DNA from: Azolla caroliniana
Taxonomy: Eukaryota > Polypodiophyta
DNA length: 64,000 bases
Direction: 5' to 3'
Assembly: GCA_043228905.1 (NCBI GenBank)
Contig: JBHGNT010000054.1
Coordinates: forward strand, 1-64,000
Shown here: positions 39,780 to 51,572 of the stretch, piece after piece
How the letters are laid out: every line of letters starts with the position of its first letter
Position numbering within the stretch: the first letter of the stretch is position 1
The notes under the pieces: model-generated
What the model saw: the letters and a program-made list of their open reading frames with translations, nothing else
Told to the model about the DNA's origin: nothing
Database searches by the model: none
Program-made: the position numbers and the translations under genes

Positions 39780-42700
39780 GAGAGACATGAAGTGAAAAGC
39801 AAATTTAAGGAAGGCGTAGACAAGAGCGCCTCAATGGATGAAAATGTTCATAGATTCCTCGTGTGATATCGGATTTTGGTGTTTAAACATGCGAATCGAA
39901 GGTAACGAATATAGCCATGATATGGAATTGAAAAAATCAAGATTTAAAAACTCAGGTCCAGAGACATGAAGTAAAAAGCAAATTTAAGTGTGATATCGGA
40001 TTTTGGTGTTTAAACATGCGAATCCAAGGTATCGAATCTAGCCATGATATGGAATTAAAAAATCAAGATTTTGAAACTCAAGCCAAGATACATGACGAAA
40101 ACAAGAATTTTGAGGAAGGCGTAGACAAGAGCGCCTCACTGAGTAAAAATGTTCATAGATGGCTCGTGTGATATCGGATTTTGGTGTTTAAACATGTGAA
40201 TCGAAGGTAACGAATATAGCAATGATATGGAATTAAAAAATAAACATTTTGATACTCATATCGAGAGACATGAAGAAAAAAGCAATTTTGAGGTAGGCGT
40301 AGACAAGAGCGCCTCACTGACTAAAAATGTTCATAGATGGCTCGTGTGATATTGAATTTTGGTGTTTAAACATGCAGATCGAAGGTAACGAAACTAGCCA
40401 TGATATCGAATTAAAAAATCAAGATTTTGCAACTCAGGTCGAGAGACATGAAGAAAAAAGCAATTTTGAGGAAGGCGTCGACAAGAGCGCCACAATGAAT
40501 GAAAATGCTCATAGATTGCTCGTGTGATATCGGATTTTGGTGTTTAAACATGCAAATCGAAGGTAACGAAACTAGCCATGATATCGAATTGAAAAATCAA
40601 GATTTTGAAACTCAAGTCGAGAGACATGAAGAAAAAAGCAATTTTGAGGAAGGCGTAGACAAGAGCGCCTCACTTACTAAAAATGTTCATAGATGGCTCG
40701 TGTGATATCGGATTTTGGTGTTTAAACATGCGAATCGAATGTAACGAATCTAGCCATCATATGGAATTAAAAAATAAAGAATTTGATACTCATATCGAGA
40801 GACATGAAGAAAAAAGCAATTTTGAGGTAGGCGTAGACAAGAGCGCCTCACTGACTAAAAATGTTCATAGATGGCTCGTTTGATATCGGATTTTGGTGTT
40901 TAAACATGCAAATCGAAGGTAACGAAACTAGCCATGATATCGAATTGAAAAATCAAGATTTTGCAACTCAGGTCGAGAGACATGAAGAAAAAAGCAATTT
41001 TGAGGAAGGCGTAGACAAGAGCGCCTCACTGACTGAAAATGTTCATAGATGGCTTGTGTGATATCGGATTTTGGTGTTTAAACATGCGAATCGAAGGTAA
41101 CGAATAAAGACATGATATGGAATTGAAAAATCAAGATTTAAAAACTCAGGTCCAGAGACATAAAGAGAAAAGCAAATTTGAGGAAGGCGTAGACAAGAGC
41201 GCCTCACTGAATGAAAATGTTCATAGATGGCTTGTGTGATATCGGATTTTGGTGTTTAAACATGCGAATCGAAGGTAACGAATATAGCCATGATATGGAA
41301 TTGAAAAATCAAGATTTAAAAACTTTGGTCGAGAGACATGAAGTGAAAAGCAAATTTAAGGAAGGCATAGACAAGAGCGCCTCAATGGATGAAAATGTTC
41401 ATAGATTCCTCGTGTGATATCGGATTTTGGTGTTTAAACATGCGAATCGAAGGTAACGAATATAGCCATGATATAGAATTGAAAAAATCAAGATTTAAAA
41501 ACTCAGGTCGAGAGACATAAAGTAAAAAGCAAATTTAAGGAAGGTGTCGACAAGAGCGCCACAATGAATGAAAATGCTCATAGATTCCTCGTGTGATATC
41601 GGATTTTGGTGTTTAAACATGCGAATCGAAGGTAACGAATATAGCCATGATATGGAATTGAAAAAATCAAGATTTAAAAACTCAGGTCGAGAGACATAAA
41701 GTAAAAAGCAAATTTAAGGAAGGTGTCGACAAGAGCGCCACAATGAATGAAAATGCTCATAGATTGCTCGTGTGATATCGGATTTTGGTGTTTAAACATG
41801 CGAATCGAAGGTAACGAGTATAGCCATGATATGGAATTGAAAAATCAAGATTTAAAAACTCTAGTCGAGAGACATGAAGTGAGAAGCAAATTTAAGGAAG
41901 GCGTAGACAAGAGCGCCTCAATGGATGAAAATGTTCATAGATTCCTCGTGTGATATCGGATTTTGGTGTTTAAACATGCGAATCAAAGGTAACGAATATA
42001 GCCATGATATGGAATTAAAAAATCAAGATTTTCAAACTCAAGTCGAGAGACATGAAGGAAAAAGCAAATTTGAGGAAGGCGTAGACAAGAGCGCCTCACT
42101 TACTAAAAATGTTCATAGATGGCTCGTGTGATATCGGATTTTGGTGTTTAAACATGCGAATCGAAGGTAACGAATCTAGCCATCATATGGAATTAAAAAA
42201 TAAAGAATTTGATACTCATATCGAGAGACATGAAGAAAAAAGCAATTTTGAGGTAGGCGTAGACAAGAGCGCCTCACTGACAAAAAATGTTCATAGATGG
42301 CTCGTTTGATATCGGATTTTGGTGTTTAAACATGCAAATCGAAGGTAACGAAACTAGCCATGATATCGAATTGAAAAATCAAGATTTTGAAACTCAAGTC
42401 GAGAGACATGAAGAAAAAAGCAATTTTGAGGAAGGCGTAGACAAGAGCGCCTCACTGACTGAAAATGTTCCTAGATGGCTTGTGTGATATCGGATTTTGG
42501 TGTTTAAACCTGCGAATCGAAGGTAACGAATATAGCCATGATATGGAATTGAAAAAATCAAGATTTAAAAACTCAGGTCGAGAGACATAAAGTAAAAAGC
42601 AAATTTAAGGAAGCCGTCGACAAGAGCGCCACAATGAATGAAAATGCTCATAGATTGCTCGTGTGATATCGGATTTTGGTGTTTAAACATGTGAATCGAA

Positions 42701-43972
42701 GGTAACGAATATAGCCATGATATGGAATTGAAAAATCAAGATTTAAAAACTCATGGTCGAGAGACATGAAGTGAAAAGCAAATTTAAGGAAGGCGTAGAC
42801 AAGAGCGCCTCAATGGATGAAAATGTTCATAGATTCCTCGTGTGATATCGGATTTTGGTGTTTAAACATGCGAATCGAAGGTAACGAATATAGCCATGAT
42901 ATGGAATTAAAAAATAAAGATTTTGAAACTCAGGTCGAGAGACATGAAGAAAAAAGCAATTTTGAGGAAGGCGTCGACAAGAGCGCCACAATGAATGAAA
43001 ATGCTCATAGATTGCTCGTGTGATATCGGATTTTGTTGTTTAAACATGCGAATCGAAGGTAACGAATCTAGCCATGATATGGAATTAAAAAATCAAGATT
43101 TTCAAACTCAAGTCGAGAGACATGAAGGAAAAAGCAAATTTGAGGAAGGCGTAGACAAGAGCGCCTCACTTACTAAAAATGTTCATAGATGGCTCGTGTG
43201 ATATCGGATTTTGGTGTTTAAACATGCGAATCGATGGTAACGAAACTAGCCACGATATGGAATTGAAAAATCAAGATTTTGAAACTCAAGTCGAGAGACA
43301 TGAAGAAAAAAGCAATTTTGAGGAAGGCGTAGACAAGAGCGCCTCACTGACTGAAAATGTTCATAGATGGCTTGTGTGATATCGGATTTTGGTGTTTAAA
43401 CATGCGAATCGAAGGTAACGAATCTAGCCATGATATGGAATTAAAAAATCAAGATTTTGAAACTCAAGTCGAGAGACATGAAGAAAAAAGCAATTTTGAG
43501 GAAGGCGTAGACAAGAGCGCCTCACTGACTGAAAATGTTCCTAGATGGCTTGTGTGATATCGGATTTTGGTGTTTAAACCTGCGAATCGAAGGTAACGAA
43601 TATAGCCATGATATGGAATTGAAAAATCAAGATTTAAAAACTCAGGTCCAGAGACATGAAGTAAAAAGCAAATTTAAGGAAGCCGTCGACAAGAGCGCCA
43701 CAATGAATGAAAATACTAATAGATTCCTCGTGTGATATCGGATTTTGGTGTTTAAACATGGGAATTGAAGGTAACGAAACTAGCCATGATATGGAATAAA
43801 AAAATCAAGATTTTGAAACTCAAGTCGAGAGACATGAAGCAAAAAGCAATTTTGAGGAAGGCGTAGACAGGAGCGACACAATGAATGAAAATGTTCATAG
43901 ATGGCTCGTGTGATATCGTATTTTGGTGTTTAAACATGCGAATCGAAGGTAACGAATCTAGCCATGATATGG
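39780..43972 (+). repeat. 4761 bp-offset tandem duplication, downstream copy
   Basis: Near-identical to 35019-39211. Differences noticed are GATATTGAATTTT (near 40349), AATAAAGACATG for AATAAAGCCATG (near 41108), and TTTTGTTGTTTAAAC for TTTTGGTGTTTAAAC (near 43034). Identity stops at ~43972, where the sequence becomes the GATTTAAAAAATAAAGATTTTG monomer of the 13.6 kb series. So few changes over 4 kb means a recent event. Confidence 0.9.
39865..39991 (+). repeat. Truncated monomer, 127 bp, copy 5
   Basis: Same junction at 39987/39988, 4761 bp after copy 4. It is the last occurrence in the window. Confidence 0.93.
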
Positions 43973-45160
43973 ATTTAAAAAATAAAGATTTTGATACTCA
44001 TATCGAGAGACATGAAGAAAAAAGCAAATTTTGAGGAAGGCGTAGACAAGAGCGCCTCACTGACTGAAAATGTTCCTAGATGGCTTCTGTGATATCGGAT
44101 TTTGGTGTTTAAACCTGCGAATCGAAGGTAACGAATATAGCCATGATATGGAATTGAAAAATCAAGATTTAAAAACTTTGGTCGAGAGACATGAAGTGAA
44201 AAGCAAATTTAAGGAAGGCATAGACAAGAGCACCTCAATGGATGAAAATGTTCATAGATTCCTCGTGTGATATCGGATTTTGGTGTTTAGACATGCGAAT
44301 CGAAGGTAACGAATCTAGTCATGATATAGATTTTAAAAATAAAGATTTTGAAACTCAGGTCGAGAGACATGAAGAAAAAAGCAATTTTGAGGAAGGTGTC
44401 GACAAGAGCGCCACAATGAATGAAAATGTTCATAGATTCCTCGTGTGATATCGGATTTTGGTGTTTAAACATGCGAATCGAAGGTAACGAATATAGCCAT
44501 GATATGGAATTGAAAAAATCAAGATTTAAAAACTCAGGTCAAGAGACATAAAGTAAAAAGCAAATTTAAGGAAGGTGTCGACAAGAGCGCCACAATGAAT
44601 GAAAATGCTCATAGATTGCTCGTGTGATATCGGATTTTGGTGTTTAAACATGCGAATCGAAGGTAACGAATATAGCCATGATATGGAATTGAAAAATCAA
44701 GATTTAAAAACTCTAGTCGAGAGACATGAAGTGAGAAGCAAATTTAAGGAAGGCGTAGACAAGAGCGCCTCAATGGATGAAAATGTTCATAGATTCCTCG
44801 TGTGATATCGGATTTTGGTCTTTAAACATGCGAATCAAAGGTAACGAATATAGCCATGATATGGAATTAAAAAATCAAGATTTTCAAACTCAAGTCGAGA
44901 GACATGAAGGAAAAAGCAAATTTGAGGAAGGCGTAGACAAGAGCGCCTCACTTACTAAAAATGTTCATAGATGGCTCGTGTGATATCGGATTTTGGTGTT
45001 TAAACATGCGAATCGAATGTAACGAATCTAGCCATCATATGGAATTAAAAAATAAAGAATTTGATACTCATATCGAGAGACATGAAGAAAAAAGCAATTT
45101 TGAGGTAGGCGTAGACAAGAGCGCCTCACTGACTAAAAATGTTCATAGATGGCTCGTTTG
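43969..45160 (+). repeat. Distant copy of the 7-monomer higher-order repeat of ~13.6-14.8 kb (offset 30360 bp)
   Basis: The GCAAATTTTGAGG 179 bp monomer, the GGCTTCTGTGATATC monomer, the ATTTTAAAAATAAAG monomer, the six-A unit, the GAAGTGAGAAGC monomer and the CCATCATATGG monomer follow in the same order as at 13.6-14.8 kb. Private changes here are GTGTTTAGACATG (near 44284) and GGTCTTTAAAC (near 44818), both of which damage the GTTTAAAC palindrome. Confidence 0.88.
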
Positions 45161-46600
45161 ATATCGGATTTTGTTGTTTAAACATGCAAATCGAAGGTAA
45201 CGAAACTAGCCATGATATCGAATTGAAAAATCAAGATTTTGAAACTCAAGTCGAGAGACATGAAGAAAAAAGCAATTTTGAGGAAGGCGTAGACAAGAGC
45301 GCCTCACTGACTGAAAATGTTCCTAGATGGCTTGTGTGATATCGGATTTTGGTGTTTAAACTTGCGAATCGAAGGTAACGAATATAGCCATGATATGGAA
45401 TTGAAAAAATCAAGATTTAAAAACTCAGGTCGAGAGACATAAAGTAAAAAGCAAATTTAAGGAAGCCGTCGACAAGAGCGCCACAATGAATGAAAATGCT
45501 CATAGATTGCTCGTGTGATATCGGATTTTGGTGTTTAAACATGTGAATCGAAGGTAACGAATATAGCCATGAAATGGAATTGAAAAATCAAGATTTAAAA
45601 ACTCATGGTCGAGAGACATGAAGTGAAAAGCAAATTTAAGGAAGGCGTAGACAAGAGCGCCTCAATGGATGAAAATGTTCATAGATTCCTCGTGTGATAT
45701 CGGATTTTGGTGTTTAAACATGCGAATCGAAGGAAACGAATATAGCCATGATATGGAATTCAAAAATAAAGATTTTGAAACTCAGGTCGAGAGACATGAA
45801 GAAAAAAGCAATTTTGAGGAAGGCGTCGACAAGAGCGCCACAATGAATGAAAATGCTCATAGATTGCTCGTGTGATATCGGATTTTGGTGTTTAAACATG
45901 CGAATCGAAGGTAACGAATCTAGCCATGATATGGAATTAAAAAATCAAGATTTTCAAACTCAAGTCGAGAGACATGAAGAAAAAAGCAAATTTGAGGAAG
46001 GCGTAGACAAGAGCGCCTCACTTACTAAAAATGTTCATAGATGGCTCGTGTGATATCGGATTTTGGTGTTTAAACATGCGAATCGAAGGTAACGAAACTA
46101 GCCACGATATGGAATTGAAAAATCAAGATTTTGAAACTCAAGTCGAGAGACATGAAGAAAAAAGCAATTTTGAGGAAGGCGTAGACAAGAGCGCCTTACT
46201 GACTGAAAATGTTCATAGATGGCTTGTGTGATATCGGATTTTGGTGTTTAACCATGCGAATCGAAGGTAACGAATCTAGCCATGATATGGAATTAAAAAA
46301 TCAAGATTTTGAAACTCAAGTCGAGAGACATGAAGAAAAAAGCAATTTTGAGGAAGGCGTAGACAAGAGCGCCTCACTGACTGAAAATGTTCCTAGATGG
46401 CTTGTGTGATATCGGATTTTGGTGTTTAAACCTGCGAATCGAAGGTAACGAATATAGCCATGATATGGAATTGAAAAATCAAGATTTAAAAACACAGGTC
46501 CAGAGACATGAAGTAAAAAGCAAATTTAAGGAAGCCGTCGACAAGAGCGCCACAATGAATGAAAATGCTCATAGATTGCTCGTGTGATATCGGATTTTGG
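44980..46600 (+). repeat. Duplicated block, upstream copy (offset 2672 bp)
   Basis: Monomers from ~44.98 to 46.6 kb recur at ~47.65-49.27 kb with an offset of 2672 bp (15 units plus two one-base insertions). Shared features are CCATCATATGG, TTTTGTTGTTTAAAC, the ACTTGCGAATCG unit, and the paired 179 bp monomers. Private changes here include GAAGGAAACG (near 45730) and GTTTAACCATGCG (near 46250). Confidence 0.85.
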
Positions 46601-47539
46601 TGTTTAAACATGTGAATCGAAGGTAACGAATATAGCCATGAAATGGAATTGAAAAATCAAGATTTAAAAACTCAGGTCAAGAGACATAAAGTAAAAAGCA
46701 AATTTAAGGAAGGTGTCGACAAGAGCGCCACAATGAATGAAAATGCTCATAGATTGCTCGTGTGATATCGGATTTTGGTGTTTAAACATGCGAATCGAAG
46801 GTAACGAATATAGCCATGATATGGAATTGAAAAATCAAGATTTAAAAACTCTAGTCGAGAGACATGAAGTGAGAAGCAAATTTAAGGAAGGCGTAGACAA
46901 GAGCGCCTCAATGGATGAAAATGTTCATAGATTCCTCGTGTGATATCGGATTTTGGTGTTTAAACATGCGAATCGAAGGTAACGAATATAGCCATGATAT
47001 GGAATTAAAATATCAAGATTTTGAAACTCAGGTCGAGAGAAGTGAAGAAAAAAGCAATTTTGAGGAAGGCGTAGACAAGAGCGCCTCACTGACTGAAAAT
47101 GTTCATAGATAGCTTGTGTGATATCGGATTTTGGTGTTTAAACATGCGAATCGAAGGTAACGAATAAAGCCATGATATGGAATTGAAAAATCAAGATTTA
47201 AAAACTCAGGTCCAGAGACATAAAGAGAAAAGCAAATTTGAGGAAGGCATAGACAAGAGCGCCTCACTGAATGAAAATGTTCATAGATGGCTTGTGTGAT
47301 ATCGGATTTTGGTGTTTAAACATGCGAATCGAAGGTAACGAATATAGCCATGATATGGAATTGAAAAATCAAGATTTAAAAACTTTGGTCGAGAGACATG
47401 AAGTGAAAAGCAAATTTAAGGAAGGCATAGACAAGAGCACCTCAATGGATGAAAATGTTCATAGATTCCTCGTGTGATATCGGATTTTGGTGTTTAACCA
47501 TGCGAATCGAAGGTAACGAATCTAGTCATGATATGGAAT

Positions 47540-50500
47540 TAAAAAATCAAGATTTTCAAACTCAAGTCGAGAGACATGAAGGAAAAAGCAAATTTGAGGA
47601 AGGCGTAGACAAGAGCGCCTCACTTACTAAAAATGTTCATAGATGGCTCGTGTGATATCGGATTTTGGTGTTTAAACATGCGAATCGAATGTAACGAATC
47701 TAGCCATCATATGAAATTAAAAAATAAAGAATTTGATACTCATATCGAGAGACATGAAGAAAAAAGCAATTTTGAGGTAGGCGTAGACAAGAGCGCCTCA
47801 CTGACTAAAAATGTTCATAGATGGCTCGTTTGATATCGGATTTTGTTGTTTAAACATGCAAATCGAAGGTAACGAAACTAGCCATGATATCGAATTGAAA
47901 AATCAAGATTTTGAAACTCAAGTCGAGAGACATGAAGAAAAAAGCAATTTTGAGGAAGGCGTAGACAAGAGCGCCTCACTGACTGAAAATGTTCCTAGAT
48001 GGCTTGTGTGATATCGGATTTTGGTGTTTAAACTTGCGAATCGAAGGTAACGAATATAGCCATGATATGGAATTGAAAAAATCAAGATTTAAAAACTCAG
48101 GTCGAGAGACATAAAGTAAAAAGCAAATTTAAGGAAGCCGTCGACAAGAGCGCCACAATGAATGAAAATGCTCATAGATTGCTCGTGTGATATCGGATTT
48201 TGGTGTTTAAACATGTGAATCGAAGGTAACGAATATAGCCATGAAATGGAATTGAAAAATCAAGATTTAAAAACTCATGGTCGAGAGACATGAAGTGAAA
48301 AGCAAATTTAAGGAAGGCGTAGACAAGAGCGCCTCAATGGATGAAAATGTTCATAGATTCCTCGTGTGATATCGGATTTTGGTGTTTAAACATGCGAATC
48401 GAAGGTAACGAATATAGCCATGATATGGAATTAAAAAATAAAGATTTTGAAACTCAGGTCGAGAGACATGAAGAAAAAAGCAATTTTGAGGAAGGCGTCG
48501 ACAAGAGCGCCACAATGAATGAAAATGCTCATAGATTGCTCGTGTGATATCGGATTTTGGTGTTTAAACATGCGAATCGAAGGTAACGAATCTAGCCATG
48601 ATATGGAATTAAAAAATCAAGATTTTCAAACTCAAGTCGAGAGACATGAAGAAAAAAGCAAATTTGAGGAAGGCGTAGACAAGAGCGCCTCACTTACTAA
48701 AAATGTTCATAGATGGCTCGTGTGATATCGGATTTTGGTGTTTAAACATGCGAATCGAAGGTAACGAAACTAGCCACGATATGGAATTGAAAAATCAAGA
48801 TTTTGAAACTCAAGTCGAGAGACATGAAGAAAAAAGCAATTTTGAGGAAGGCGTAGACAAGAGCGCCTCACTGACTGAAAATCTTCATAGATGGCTTGTG
48901 TGATATCGGATTTTGGTGTTTAAACATGCGAATCGAAGGTAACGAATCTAGCCATGATATGGAATTAAAAAATCAAGATTTTGAAACTCAAGTCGAGAGA
49001 CATGAAGAAAAAAGCAATTTTGAGGAAGGCGTAGACAAGAGCGCCTCACTGAGTGAAAATGTTCCTAGATGGCTTGTGTGATATCGGATTTTGGTGTTTA
49101 AACCTGCGAATCGAAGGTAACGAATATAGCCATGATATGGAATTGAAAAATCAAGATTTAAAAACACAGGTCCAGAGACATGAAGTAAAAAGCAAATTTA
49201 AGGAAGCCGTCGACAAGAGCGCCACAATGAATGAAAATACTAATAGATTCCTCGTGTGATATCGGATTTTGGTGTTTAAACATGGGAATTGAAGGTAACG
49301 AAACTAGCCATGATATGGAATAAAAAAATCAAGATTTAAAAACTCAGGTCAAGAGACATGAAGCAAAAAGCAATTTTGAGTAAGGCGTCGACAAGAGCGA
49401 CTCAATGAATGAAAATGTTCATAGATGGCTCGTGTGATATCGTATTTTGGTGTTTAAACATGCGAATCGAAGGTAACGAATCTAGCCATGATATGGATTT
49501 AAAAAATAAAGATTTTGATACTCATATCGAGAGACATGAAGAAAAAAGCAAATTTGAGGAAGGCGTAGACAAGAGCGCCTCACTGACTGAAAATGTTCCT
49601 AGATGGCTTGTGTGATATCGGATTTTGGTGTTTAAACATGCGAATCGAAGGTAACGAATATAGCCATGATATGGAATTAAAATATCAAGATTTTGAAACT
49701 CAGGTCGAGAGAAGTGAAGAAAAAAGCAATTTTGAGGAAGGCGTAGACAAGAGCGCCTCACTGACTGAAAATGTTCATAGATAGCTTGTGTGATATCGGA
49801 TTTTGGTGTTTAAACATGCGAATCGAAGGTAACGAATAAAGCCATGATATGGAATTGAAAAATCAAGATTTAAAAACTCAGGTCCAGAGACATAAAGAGA
49901 AAAGCAAATTTGAGGAAGGCATAGACAAGAGCGCCTCACTGAATGAAAATGTTCATAGATGGCTTGTGTGATATCGGATTTTGGTGTTTAAACATGCGAA
50001 TCGAAGGTAACGAATATAGCCATGATATGGAATTGAAAAATCAAGATTTAAAAACTTTGGTCGAGAGACATGAAGTGAAAAGCAAATTTAAGGAAGGCAT
50101 AGACAAGAGCACCTCAATGGATGAAAATGTTCATAGATTCCTCGTGTGATATCGGATTTTGGTGTTTAAACGTGCGAATCGAAGGTAACGAATCTAGTCA
50201 TGATATGGATTTAAAAAATAAAGATTTTGAAACTCAGGTCGAGAGACATGAAGAAAAAAGCAATTTTAAGGAAGGCGTCGACAAGAGCGCCACAATGAAT
50301 GAAAATGTTCATAGATTCCTCGTGTGATGTCGGATTTTGGTGTTTAAACATGCGAATCGAAGGTAACGAATATAGCCATGATATGGAATTGAAAAAATCA
50401 AGATTTAAAAACTCAGGTCGAGAGACATAAAGTAAAAAGCAAATTTAAGGAAGGTGTCGACAAGAGCGCCACCATGAATGAAAATGCTCATAGATTGCTC

Positions 50501-51560
50501 GTGTGATATCGGATTTTGGTGTTTAAACATGCGAATCGAAGGTAACGAATATAGCCATGATATGGAATTGAAAAATCAAGATTTAAAAACTCTAGTCGAG
50601 AGACATGAAGTGAGAAGCAAATTTAAGGAAGACGTAGACAAGAGCGCCTCAATGGATGAAAATGTTCATAGATTGCTCGTGTGATATCGGATTTTGGTGT
50701 TTAAACATGCGAATCAAAGGTAACGAATATAGCCATGATATGGAATTAAAAAATCAAGATTTTCAAACTCAAGTCGAGAGACATGAAGGAAAAAGCAAAT
50801 TTGAGGAAGGCGTAGACAAGAGCGCCTCACTTACTAAAAATGTTCATAGATGGCTCGTGTGATATCGGATTTTGGTGTTTAAACATGCGAATCGAAGGTA
50901 ACGAATCTAGCCATCATATGGAATTAAAAAATAAAGAATTTGATACTCATATCGAGAGACATGAAGAAAAAAGAAATTTTGAGGTAGGCGTAGACAAGAG
51001 CGCCTCACTGACTAAAAATGTTCATAGATGGCTCGTTTGATATCGGATTTTGGTGTTTAAACATGCAAATCGAAGGTAACGAATATAGCCACGACATGGA
51101 ATTGAAAAATCAAGATTTTGAAACTCAAATCGAGAGACATGAAGAAAAAAGCAATTTTGAGGAAGGCGTAGACAAGAGCGCCTCAGTGACTGAAAATGTT
51201 CCTAGATGGCTTGTGTGATATCGGATTTTGGTGTTTAAACCTGCGAATCGAAGGTAACGAATATAGCCATGATATGGAATTAAAAAATCAAGATTTTGAA
51301 ACTCAGGTCCAGAGACATGAAGTAAAAAGCAAATTTAAAGAAGCCGTCGACAAGAGCGCCACAATGAATGAAAATGTTAATAGATTCCTCGTGTGATATC
51401 GGATTTTGGTGTTTAAACATGCGAATCGAAGGTAACGAAACTAGCCATGATATGGAATAAAAAAATCAAGATTTTGAAACTCAAGTCGAGAGACATGAAG
51501 CAAAAAGCAATTTTGAGGAAGGCGTAGACAAGAGCGACTCAATGAATGAAAATGTTCATA
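47540..51560 (+). repeat. Long-range copy of ~18.4-22.4 kb (offset 29135 bp)
   Basis: About 4 kb shares monomer order and rare variants with ~18.4-22.4 kb. A stretch of about one and a half monomers at ~48.39-48.62 kb instead matches the ~23.4-23.6 and ~38.1-38.4 kb type. A further short stretch near 49.33-49.40 kb differs (TTTAAAAACTCAGGTCAAG, TTTTGAGTAAGGCG). Private changes such as GTGATGTCGG (near 50328) and GAAGACGTAGAC (near 50630) give it its own history after copying. Confidence 0.87.
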
Positions 51561-51572
51561 GATTCCTCGTGT

